From positions 12,080,876 through 12,144,875 of the forward strand of contig NC_057789.1 in the NCBI RefSeq assembly GCF_014905175.1: DNA of 64,000 bases. Reading direction: 5' to 3'. Origin of the DNA: Aphidius gifuensis. Taxonomy: Eukaryota > Arthropoda > Insecta > Hymenoptera > Braconidae. The translations under genes and the position numbers were made by a program. Positions 1 to 10,643 of this stretch are shown in pieces (the stretch's first letter is position 1; the number at the start of each line of letters is the position of its first letter). The notes beneath the pieces were generated by a model. That model saw only the letters and a list, made by a program, of their open reading frames with translations. It was not told where the DNA came from and made no database searches.

Positions 1-470
1 CTTCAGAATAACCTGATTCCAACCCACGAGACTGATTGGGTGATATCGTTGTAGCAACCGCGAAGTAACCGAAATCCAACCGAAGTTATTGAACGGTTAA
101 ATAACGGTTACAGCAAACTGGTCTTTGGTTCATATAACCTTAGAATATCCATTATACAACGCGGTTAGAGACGGTTGTTTTTGCGCACATTACAACCGTC
201 AGGTAACAGTTATCCAACCACGAACAAACCTTAGAAAAACTTAACCCCAAAATAACCCGATTCCAACTGACGAAATGGGTTGGGTCGTACCGTTAGGGTT
301 ATTTGCCACAAGGGACCCTGGACTGAGTCTAGTGAGTATAGGTATGGCCCGCTATATTGTATATAGATGGTAAATCGGTTTATTTCTACGTTATCTGTCG
401 CGTTTCTTTCTTACCCGCTAAATTGAATTTTCGTTTGATGATTGTAATAAATATATTTAGGTAATTGATT
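1..470. repeat. Unclassified repeat with a direct duplication
   Basis: No gene is visible here. A 24-base motif beginning AATAACCTGATTCCAAC at 7-30 recurs with a few changes at 251-274 in the same orientation, and both copies are followed by a GGGT(T)GGGT-like stretch. The composition is less AT-rich than the neighbouring DNA, so this may be the end of a mobile element cut by the window edge. Confidence 0.4.
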
Positions 471-1640
471 AATTAAAATAAATAATAATAGCTATAGAAA
501 AAAAGTCTAAGAAAAGAATGCGGCCACAAACAACTTTCTTTCCTTAGCTACCATTTTTCCTATAGCTTTTTATTTCTTTGAATGAATAAATGGTCATAGA
601 AAAAATGGTAGCTAAGGAAAAGAATAAACATGCAAACAACTATTAATTTAAATAAATAAAAAGCTATGGAAAAAATGGTAGCTAAGGAAAGAAAGAATAC
701 ATGCTAATTTATATAAATATTTTCTTAGTTGTGGGCCTTCCGGATAGCTTTTCATTAATTGAAATGAATAAAAAGCTATGGGAAAAATATTAGCTAAGAA
801 AAGAATGTTGCCTGGATGTTTATTTCTTTGGCAAAATAATTTCGTATAAATTAACTTTCCTATGACCATTTATTTATTTAAATAAATAAAAAGCTATCGG
901 AAAAAAATTTGCTAAGAAAAGGATGTTGCCTGCATGTTTATTTCTTTGGCAAAATTAATTTCGTATAAATTAACATGTGACAACTTTCTTTCCTTAGCTA
1001 CCATTTTTCCTATAGCTTTTTAATAATTTAAATAAATAAAAAGCTATGTGAAAAATATTAGGTAAGGAAAAGATGTTGCCTGCATGTTTATTTCTTTGGC
1101 AAAATAATTTCGTAGAAATTAACATGTGGCAACTTCCTTTCCTTAGCTACCATTTTTCCTATAGCTTTTTATTAATTTAAATAAATAAAAAGCTATGGGA
1201 AAAATGGTAGCTAAGAAAAGGAAGTTGTCATACGTTAATTTATACGAAATAAATTTCGCTGAAGAAATAAACATGCAGGCAACATCCTTTCCTTAGCTAC
1301 CATTTTTCCTATAGCTTTTCATTAATTGAAATAAATAAAAAGCTATGGGAAAAATATTAGGTAAGGAAAGGATGTTGCCTGCATGTTTATTTTTTTGGCA
1401 AAATTAATTTCGTATAAATTAACATGTGACAACTTCCTTTCCTTACCTACCATTTTTCCTATATAGCTTTTTATTAATTGAAATAAAAAAAAAGCTATGT
1501 GAAAAATATTAGGTAAGGAAAAGATGTTGCCTGCATGTTTATTTCTTTGGCAAAATAATTTCGTATAAATTAACATGTGGCAACTTCCTTTCCTCAGCTA
1601 CCATTTTTCCTATATCTTTTTATTAATTAATAAATAAAGC
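470..1640. repeat. Palindromic AGCTAAGGAAA array
   Basis: Alternating forward and reverse copies of a short block (AAAGCTAT..GAAAAAT..TAGCTAAGGAAA and its complement TTTCCTTAGCTACCATTTTTCC) are spread over 1.1 kb. They are separated by a second block reading TTGCCTGCATGTTTATTTC. The unit spacing is about 170-190 bases. Short ORFs on either strand are by-products of the repeat. The same words return at 33.45-33.64 kb and 52.37-52.87 kb, so this is a dispersed foldback family. Confidence 0.7.
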
Positions 1641-1990
1641 AAAAAAATAAATTATGTGATAATTTTTACCTGATCAAATCTGAATTCAGATTGGATCAAG
1701 ATGTCTCTGTTAAAGATAAGTTAAGGTTATCCTGATGCTATCCGGATCAGGCAACTTCTATTTTGAAAAATAAATTATGTGATAATTTTTACTTGATCAA
1801 ATCTGGATTCAGATTGGATCAAGATATCCTTATTAAGGGTAAGTTAAGGTTATCCTGATCTAAAAAGGATCCGTTCGTGGTAGAGATACTTGGATACAGA
1901 AAGCCCCATCTTAACCTGATCCAAATTGAATCAGGATTTGATAAGGATATCCTTACAATATCCTGATCCGATTTAGGTTATCCTGATCAA
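1640..1990. repeat. Direct duplication of a GATCAAATCTG block
   Basis: About 95 bases (ATTATGTGATAATTTTTAC, then TGATCAAATCTG.ATTCAGATTGG, then AAGTTAAGGTTATCCTGAT) occur at about 1648-1742 and again at about 1770-1862. Shorter pieces (TATCCTGATC) recur up to 1990. Nothing coding is seen. Confidence 0.6.
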
Positions 1991-2151
1991 ATTTTTACTC
2001 GGGTAAGTGAAAAATGTAGCGAAATAAAAAATATAGCTAAGGAAAAGATGTAGCTGAGAGAAAAATTAAACTGGTAAAATTATGTACACTGGTAGAAATA
2101 TTTTTCCAACTTTTTCCAACTTTCTCCGCCTTTTTTCCAACTTTCTCCACC

Positions 2152-2262
2152 TTTTTACGAAAATGACCCATGGTTGGAGAAAAGTTGGAAAAAAGTTGGA
2201 GTAAATTTTTGGTTGAAGAAATTTGTCCGCCATTTCTCCAACCATGGGTCATTTTCGTAAAA
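2152..2262. repeat. Perfect 29-bp inverted repeat (small foldback)
   Basis: The segment at 2152-2180 (core ACGAAAATGACCCATGGTTG) is repeated as its exact complement at 2234-2262. The 53-base spacer is itself made of AAAGTTGGA words. The left flank holds CCAACTTTCTCC repeats. It is probably a deleted miniature element; no target duplication was identified. Confidence 0.65.
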
Positions 2263-2265
2263 AGC

Positions 2266-4000
2266 TATAAGTAAAAGATCAAACGGCTAAGTAAAAAATG
2301 TAGCTAAGGAAAAAATCTAGCTAAAGAAAAAATTTAGCTAAGGAAAAGTTGTAGCTGAGGGGGAAATTAAGCTAATAAAAATCTATTTGGTTATAACTGA
2401 GACTAAGTAAAAAGTCTAGCGTCTATGTAAAAAATCTAGTGGCTCAGTTAAAAATCTAGCGGTTTATAAAAAAAAAAAAAAATTTAATATATCGAAATTT
2501 TTATTTTGACTTTCTTTTTTACTCGAAGAGTATTATCGACTGCCATTATTGTATTTGCAAAAAAAATATATATATATATTGAAATTTATAAATTATTATC
2601 TCAATTTTTATCGAAACATTTTTTTCTCCTTGACGAGCTTTATTCTTTGATATTAATAAATTTTAGAATTAATCGTTATTTTAATAACTATACAATATAT
2701 AACCGAAAAATAGCCGTTTTTTCCGTACTTCAACTCCATTTTTAATCACTTTGCTCATGTGTAGGAATTTTTTCCGTATTTTTCCCGTAATCGTGAAAAA
2801 ATTTTCTATTAAAACTGAATAAAAAAACATGTTGTCTGGGTTATGATAATATCCTCTGAAAGTGTCGATATAATAGATTTGTATTCGTTTTATTAATATT
2901 TTTCTATTTTTATTTATATTGATACGTCTTTACTTTTATATGCCGTGTAAGTTATTCCAACTAACCCCCCTCAATATGACCTTGCCAATACTAACGATCT
3001 CGGTAATGGAAATAACTCTCCAAAAGCTAGCAAACTAACCCTTAACTAATCAAGTTACTTTGGAATTGTTTTTTTTTTCTGTCTTTCTTCATTGTTAATA
3101 ATTCTAGTTATTAAGAATATTTGTCGGATAAATTACCTAAATACTTAAGTAAAAACTATTACTCATACTAATAATGGTGGTCCTGGAATAATAATAATGA
3201 TGAGCGCTTCTATCGCAGTAATATGGTATTTTCTCTGATAACTATAAAACAAGCGTATGCTCCTCTTTGTAAATAAATAAAACCAACAAAATCGTAATTA
3301 ACCAAGATTAATCATGCTCTTGTTATTATTATTAAAAGTAAGTGTAACTAAAACTCTATGTAATTAATATGTGTGTGTAACATTTGTGTGTAGTCGTATA
3401 CTCTCTTAACATAACCTTGTAAAACTTTAAACATATTAATTCAATTGTATGTGCAACGGTTATTATAAATTATGTAAAATTAACTTTAAGATTATAAATT
3501 CAGTGTTGCCAGATCAGCGCTTTTGGAGCTAGATCTAGCTCCTTTTAATTTTTATGGCTCTATTTCTAGCTCCTTCATTTTTGCTAGCTTTTTTTCTAGC
3601 TCCATGATTTTTTTCTAGCTCTTTTTCTAGCTTCTAGAGTATTGGCTTTTTTTTTGGCGCCTGCCACTGATATGATTGATCAATATTGAAAAAACTATAA
3701 AAGATGGCTGGCGCAGGGTTGTCAACTTTTACATAGACTTCAGATTTGTCTCTGCTTCAGATGAGCATCACTATTATGTTGGCACTTTTGAGAAGCTGGA
3801 TAAATATTCTCATTTTAATTTTGAGTCAATTGATATAAAGTCATTTTCAAAATTACTTCATAAAATCGTAAAACTAATTTATAGTATCATATATGCTAAC
3901 TCTATTATTTATATATATGAAAATTGTGATTACAGTTTGTGATTTTATTATTTACAAGCATATTGTGTATCAAAGGTTAGTTGATTTTATTTATATCAGA
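2266..4000. other. AT-rich noncoding DNA with short repeats
   Basis: No convincing gene. 2270-2470 carries repeated GCTAAGTAAAAAATCTAGC words. 3501-3640 starts with CAGTGTTGCCAGA, which resembles a hAT-type transposon end, followed by a TCTAGCTCC-rich simple repeat. An 88-codon open frame at 3676-3942 has no recognisable domain and AT-driven composition, so it is not called as a gene. Confidence 0.5.
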
Positions 4001-4171
4001 TACCCTAGCGAAAATGCCGATAGTCGGTTTGTGCACTGATCTCATACAAAAACGACACACAACCGACACACGACTATAAGAATTTCTAAGTCACAAAAAT
4101 AAATAGTAAGAAGCATGTAATAAATAAAATATTAATTCTAAAAATTTCTAAATAATATTCTTATAATTTAG

Positions 4172-5975
4172 CCCTGGTGAAAATAATTTGGCGGATTATG
4201 TCATAATATGGCATAATATGACATAATCTGACATAATATGATAAAAATATGCCATATTCCGACAAAATTCATTTGCCAGAAAATGGCATATTATGGCATC
4301 CAAAAATCATGTGAGAATATGTCAGAATATGTCATAATATGGAATATTCTGACATATTCCGACAAATTAATGCTTCTGAAAAAATGTCATATTCTGGCAT
4401 CCAAAAATCATGTAAGAATATGCCATATTCTGACATATTCCGACAAAAATTCATTTGCCAGAAAATGGCATATTATGGCATCCAAAATCATGGGATATAA
4501 CAGAATATGTCATAATATGGCATATTCTGACATATTCCGACAAAATTAATTTGCCAGAAAATGTCATATTCTGGCATCCAAAAATCATAAGAATATGCCA
4601 TATTCTGACATATTCCGACAAAATTCATTTTTGCCAGAAAAATGGCATATTATGGCATCAAAAATTATGTGAGAATATGTCAGAATATGTCATAATATGG
4701 CATATTCCTGACATATTCCGACAAATTAATTTGCCAGAAAAATGGCATATTCTGGCATCCAAAAATCATGTAAGAATATGCCATATTCTGACATATTCTG
4801 ACATATTCCGACAAAACAAATTTGCCAGAAAATGGCATATTATGGCATCCAACACACATCCGAGAATATGTCAGAATATGCCATATTATGACATATTCTG
4901 ACATATTCCGACAAAATTAATTTGCCAGAAAATGGCATATTCTGGCATCCAAAATCATGTGGCCATATTCTGACATATTCCGACAAAATTCATTTGCCAG
5001 AAAATGGCATATTATGGCATCCAAAATCATGTGAGAATATAAACAGAGATGTCATAATATGCCATATTCTGACATATTCCGATACTAATTCATATGCCAG
5101 AAAAATGTCATATTCTGGCATCCAAAAATCATATAAGAATATGTCAGAATATGGCATATTCTGACATCTAAAAGTTTGTAATGGCAAAAATCATTTTGAT
5201 AATAGTTTTTTAGTAAATAATATTTTATTCTCGGTCACGTCGTTGTTTTAATTATGTGACTTTGTTATTAAATTATTACGCAAAGAAATTTTTGAGTGAT
5301 ACCATTTTTTACATTTCTTCTTGTACATTGCTTTTGAAGTTTCTCGCATGTGGTCATCTCACAACTAGTTCTTATATATACGATAACGATATGGATCCAT
5401 CATATTCATATCCAAAAAATATGACGATATAATAATACAAAAATTTAAATAATCAATGTTTCCCGTAATTGTTTGAAAGAAGTAAAAATGAATAATACGT
5501 AAATAGTTATGTTTAATAAATATCAGAAATATTGCGGCGGATTATGCCATATTATGACATAATGTGCCATAAATTGCTATAAAGTTGGCGGATTATGTCA
5601 TAATATGCCATAATATGCCATAGAATGCCATAAAAAGATGGTAAATTATGTCATATTATGACATAAAATGCCATAAATTGACGTTAAAAAATGGCGCATT
5701 ATGTCATAATATGTCATAATATGTCATAATATGACATAATATGGCATAATCCTCAAAAAAAAATCTTGTAAGAATTTGTCGGAATTTGTCGGAAGTCCAA
5801 ATAACCTTAGAAATTCCGGCATTTTCCGACAAATTCTGAAAAGTAATAATGACAGAAGATGTCAGATTATGTCATATTATGCCATAATATGGCATAATAT
5901 GCCATAATTTTCCTGTCATTTTATGGCATATTATGGCATATTATGACATAATCCGCCATATTATTTTCACCAGGG
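4172..5975. mobile_element. CCCTGGTG-ended MITE with internal satellite
   Basis: The terminal inverted repeat CCCTGGTGAAAATAAT starts at 4172 and its complement ends at 5975. An AG dinucleotide borders both ends (4170-4171 and 5976-5977). The opposite arm of the host MITE near 6835-6850, and the copy near 28936-28955, show the same sequence without this insertion, which supports a 2-bp target duplication. The interior is almost entirely built from TGGCATATTATGGCAT and TCTGACATATTCCGACA words. Confidence 0.8.
4230..5180. repeat. Tandem satellite, about 80-100 bp unit
   Basis: About ten units, each containing TTTGCCAGAAAATGGCATAT, TGGCATCCAAAAATCATG and GACATATTCCGACAAAATT, lie head to tail with small length changes. 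The unit contains its own short palindromes (ATGGCATATTATGGCAT), so ORFs of up to 148 codons appear on both strands. These are artefacts of a repeat whose unit often keeps the frame. Confidence 0.85.
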
Positions 5976-7029
5976 AGGACACATTAGAATTTTTTTTAAA
6001 TAATTTTTTTATTGAAAAAACTCAATTCTGTTTACGTATTAAAAGTGAGGTTAGCTATCAGAATCATCTGTACATGACTGTGAGAATAGTAAATCCGACA
6101 CAATTCCGAAACAAATTTAGACAGACGTACGACAGTATATTTTTATTTTGTATTTCATATAAAAAAAAGCATTTTATTAATAAAAATTTTTGTTTAATAT
6201 TAAAGTTATAATATTTTAATAATTTTAAGCATATGAGATTTTTTTTTTTTAAATAAATTTCGACAAAAAAAATAATTGGAATCGTCTGTGAGAATTTGCG
6301 AATTGCAAAATTTTTGTTTAATAATAAAATTATAATCTTTTAATAATTATAGGCATATTAGATTTTTTTTAAATTGTTTTATTAGAAAATTATCATTTTT
6401 TGGTTTTTTTATGAGGTTCAGAACGGTTTTTTTTTAAATACTTTTTTTTCAAAACTAATTCATTTAATCAGTTTCCCATGTATTTGGTATTTTTGTAACT
6501 CGAATGAAACCATGTATTTGGTTCCCCATGTTTCCAATTATTTTTTTTGTCAAAATTTATTCAAAAAAAAAAAAATCTAATATGCCTAAAATTATTAAAA
6601 TATTATAACTTTAATATTGAACGAAATTTTTATTAATAAAATGCTCTTTTTTTATAGTAAATACAAAATAAAAATATACTGTCGTACGTCTGTCGGATTT
6701 GTGTCGGAATTGTGTGAAAATTGTAAAATCTCACAGTCGTGTACAGATTATTCTGACAGCTAACCTCACTTTTAATACATAAACAGAATTGAGTTCTTTC
6801 AATAAAAAAATTATTTGAAAAAAATTCTAATGTGTCTTAAATTGTGAGAATATTATTTAGAAATTTTTAGACATAATATTTTATTTTTTGAATGCTTCTT
6901 ACTATTTATTTTTGTGACTCAGAAATTCTTATAGTCGTGTGTCAGTTTTATGTCGTTTTTGTATGAGATCAGTGCACAAACTGACTGTCGGATTGGTGCC
7001 GGATCGGTGTCGCTATTTTCGCTAGGGTA

Positions 7030-7546
7030 TGGTATTTCTTCTACTGACACTTTCAAGCCAACAAAAGAAATGTTAAAAAAATTTTCTTCTGAAAATATAT
7101 ATTCTTCGAACTTAAAGAAAAAGTATTGAATTTTTGTTGTGATACTGAGAGTAAATAAGAAAATAAAAAACAAAGTCATTTGTGCCAATATATAAATCAA
7201 AAATTATAATAATGAAAAATATAAAATAAATAATATTATTAGATAAATATATATAAGTACTGCAGGTATATCGGTATTTAATTTATAAAGTAAATACATT
7301 TCATACATAATTATCTAAATACGAAAATAAATAAAAAATTATTCATAAATATAAAAAGTTTAAAAATTAAAAATAAACAAACATATATGCAACACATATG
7401 TTGAAAATATCACCAATAAACTCTACTAATTAGATATGTATATTATGTCTATTTATTCTATTTACCTACTTATTCTTTCAGTTTAAAAAAAAAAAAAAAA
7501 TTACTATATATTTTGTCAATATTAAATTTTAGCGCCTTGAGCTCTA
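7030..7546. other. AT-rich spacer
   Basis: No gene or clear repeat is seen between the CCCTAGCG element and the Harbinger element. A 93-codon minus-strand frame (6919-7200) straddles the element end and is not credible as a gene. Confidence 0.4.
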
Positions 7547-7771
7547 GGGAGCGTTCGATAGCTGGCAGAGGGCCTCGGCCTCGGCCATCAGAACGGAAAC
7601 TTGATAAATCGAAAACTTTCTATAAAAATAACTAGTTTCAAAAATACAAGTTTTTTTTTTTGGCGGTGTTTGGCAGTCGATTTTGTTGTTATTCATTGTT
7701 AATCTTGGACCAATGTCCACATAAATAAAAAAAAATTACAAGTTTATGAAATACGAAATAATATAACAAAA

Positions 7772-9003
7772 ATGGAAAAAATAATTTCTCTTGAGACCCA
7801 CTATTTATTAAGTGATGTTGATGGCAATGTTGTTATTGAAAATGGTCATTTAGCTTTAGTCAACATGACAAGTAAGTACCTAACCTAAAAATAATATACC
7901 CATTACAATTAATAATAAATTTTGTTTTTCATAATCTCATTACCAAGTCTAATTGCAAAAAAAAAATAATAATAAGTTGGAGATAAATAACGTATTCATA
8001 CTGAATCACTACTTATTTTCATTTTATTTTTATTTTTTTAGATAACAATATTGAGTACGTCCCAATGACAATTGACATTCTGAATTTGTATGGTCTCGAA
8101 TGCTACATACTTGAAGAAAATAATGGTGATCAACAATTGCCAATGTTGTCATCAAATTCAATTTCAACAAATTTTATTTCTGACACATCTGGAGGATCTG
8201 GTTCAACAGTTGTCTCAAATGATAATAAACAATTGTCAGCATTACACAAAAAGTCACTGACCAACAACAGTACAACAACAATAGCAACAATACCACCACC
8301 AACAACTTCAATAAAAACAACAACAGCTAAAAATTGTGCTCGTCAAGCACAAAATTCAAAACTATCAACTGCCAAGCAATTTAAAGCAGCAACTGAACCA
8401 CTAAATAAAAAACTCGACTTGGCATGTGGATCTGCAATGAATATTAATGAAATGTTGGTTTCTTCTGAGCTATCTAAAAAAAGAAGTATTCATGCTTTAA
8501 GCTCATCAAGTGATGAAGATGATGATGAGAATTGTGATGACCTTGGTGATGATAAATTTAATTCAATATTGACTGAAAATAAATCCAATGGTAGATGGAC
8601 AAAAAATGCAGTTCTGGCCTTAATTGCTAATTTTGAAGACCATCAAGAAGCTATGATTTCAACCAAGTACACCAATGACAAAGTTTGGTTGTCTATTTCC
8701 AATAAAATGAAAGAAGAAGGTTTTTCATATAATAAAAATCAATGTCGTGATAAATTTAAAAAGCTAAAAGACAAATATATTTTAAAAAAATACAACATGT
8801 CGCATAATAAAGACAGTGGTGCTGCTAGAATTGATTTTGAATACTATGATCGCTTTGATTCCATTTTTGGAAAAAAACCAACTATCAGCCCACAAGACTT
8901 GGCATCATCATCCAGAGGAATGACAAAGTCAAGTGATAGTATAGCCAGATCTGGTGAAAAAGAAGTAAATAAAGATAAACTTTCTTGCAAAAAAAAAAAC
9001 TGA
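7772..9003 (+). CDS. Harbinger-associated Myb/SANT-like DNA-binding protein
   Basis: Two coding exons: 7772-7871 and 8042-9003. The donor A|GTAAGTACC and acceptor TTTTTTAG|AT keep the frame, giving 353 residues. The N-terminal half is low-complexity (Ser/Thr/Asn). An acidic serine patch lies near residues 186-205. A trihelix/MADF-like Myb domain lies at about 218-306 (GRWTKNAVLALI..., NQCRDKFKKLKDKYI). In this transposon class the second protein binds the ends or subterminal repeats and brings the transposase to the DNA; that role is inferred. The frame ends at 9003 just after an 11-A run (8989-8999). One base of shift there would open a further charged, coiled-coil-like tail (EEENRKERERRHREKLEEKK) up to 9158, so the true C-terminus is probably longer and this copy, or this assembly, has a one-base slip. 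Confidence 0.85.
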
Positions 9004-9409
9004 CAGTTAATGATATCATTAAAATGGAAGAAGAAAATAGAAAAGAGCGGGAACGTCGTCATAGAGAGAAGCTTGAAGAAAAAAAAGCAACAAGGGCTTC
9101 ATTGGATCGTCTTACTGAATTGTTCGTTGAATCAATTAAAAAAAAAAATAATAACTGATAAGCATCATGATTATTTCAGGCTGATAGATTTAAGACTGAT
9201 ATAAAATATTAAAAAAAAATAACAAAGACTGTTATATATCATCTTCATCTCAGACTGTTAAACTTGAGACTGATTGGTATAAAATAATATTGAAGAAAAT
9301 ATGAACAACAATAATATAAAATAATATTGTTGCAATAAGTATAAGGCAGGTATTATTATGTGTAAACTTGAACACTTGATATTTTTAAGGAAAAATATTT
9401 GTTTTTTTA

Positions 9410-10440
9410 CAGTATTTATTGCTGTTGCATACATTGATAGATAAAATATAAAAGTTAATATTTTTGTAATAAACAAAACAGATATTATTATGTATGTAAA
9501 CAATAATATCAGTTAAAAAATTTATATAATATATTATATGTGACAAGCAATTGAACTGCAAGATATCTTTGTATCATTTTGTCAAATAATTATCATTCAA
9601 AATAATCATAAAATATATCAAAAAGATATGATTAAAAAATAATAAATGAACATGTATTTATTGCTGTTACATACATTGATAGGTAAAATATAAAAGTTAA
9701 TATTTTTGTAATGTACAAAACAGGTATTATTATGTATGTAAACAATAATATCAGTCAAAATATTTTTTCAAATAAGAATTTTTATAGTATGTGACAAGCA
9801 GTCAAACTGCAAGTTATCTTGATGTTATTTTGTTATATAATTATCATTAAAAATAATGAAAAAAAAATGCATCAAAAAGATATAATTAAAAAATAATAAA
9901 TAAACATGTATTTATTGCTGTTACATACATTGATAGGTAAAATATAAAAGTTAATATTTTTGTAATGTACAAAACAGGTATTATTATGTATGTAAACAAT
10001 AATATCAGTCAAAATATTTTTTCAAATAAGAATTTTTATGGTATGTGACAAGCAGTCAAACTGCAAGTTATCTTGATGTTATTTTGTTAGATAATTATCA
10101 TTAAAAATAATGAAAAAAAAATGCATCAAAAAGATATGAATAAAAAATAATTAATAAACATGTCTTTGTTGCTGTTACATACTTTAATAGGTAAAATATA
10201 AAAGTTAATAATGTAATTCTTATAATGTACAAAACAGGTATTATTATGTATCTAAACAATAATATCAGTCAAAATATTTTTTCAAATAAGAATTTATATA
10301 ATATGTGACAAGCAGTTGAACTGCAAGCTATCTTTGTATCATTTTGTCAAATAATTATAATAAATAATAAAAAAAATACACCAAAAAGATAGATTCAAAA
10401 AAAATTAATGGAGATGTATTTATTCTTGGTACATACATTA
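9410..10440. repeat. Tandem repeat, about 250-bp unit, within the Harbinger element
   Basis: The unit contains TTTATTGCTGTTACATACAT, GTACAAAACAGGTATTATTA, AACAATAATATCAGTCAAAA and TGTGACAAGCAGTCAAACTG. Unit starts fall near 9413, 9656, 9908, 10162 and 10416 (spacings about 243, 252, 254 and 254). The middle copies are nearly identical and the outer ones are diverged, the usual pattern of unequal exchange. It sits between the two convergent 3' ends of the transposon genes. Confidence 0.9.
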
Positions 10441-10643
10441 ATTAATAAATTATATGACTAAATAAATAATTGTCATTATTATTATTAGTAATAATTTAGT
10501 AGTAGTTTTGAATTTATATATAAATTTATATAGGTATATATTAATTTTTATATTTTATTTATTTATATATTTTTTTGTATACAGGTATAACAGGTATATT
10601 TATATAGTTATAAAAAAATTATAATAACATTATATGTTATAAT

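Larger units (their letters stand above)
4003..7027. mobile_element. CCCTAGCG-ended MITE (interrupted)
   Basis: Both ends show a long terminal inverted repeat starting CCCTAGCGAAAAT: left from 4003, right ending CGCTAGGG at 7027. It is flanked by TA on each side (4001-4002 and 7028-7029). Inside the ends both arms carry the same run of words (GTGCACTGATCTCATACAAA, CGACACACGACTATAAGAAT). It has no ORF of its own. It is interrupted at 4172-5975 by another element. A further copy, truncated on the left, ends at 29148, and a fragment ends near 23936. The superfamily is not recognised. Confidence 0.8.

Noticed and set aside
3676..3942. 88-codon plus-strand ORF beginning MINIEKTIKDGWRRV
   Set aside because: The first half looks protein-like, but there is no recognisable family, no splice context, and it is followed by AT-driven residues. 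Too weak to call.
4230..5180. CRISPR-like array
   Set aside because: Units are imperfect, contiguous and palindromic with no unique spacers, and this is a eukaryotic genome.
4238..5187. Overlapping ORFs of 65-148 codons on both strands rich in MPYSDIF and GCQNMPF words
   Set aside because: They are translations of the palindromic tandem satellite; the unit length often keeps the frame, so long frames appear on both strands by construction.
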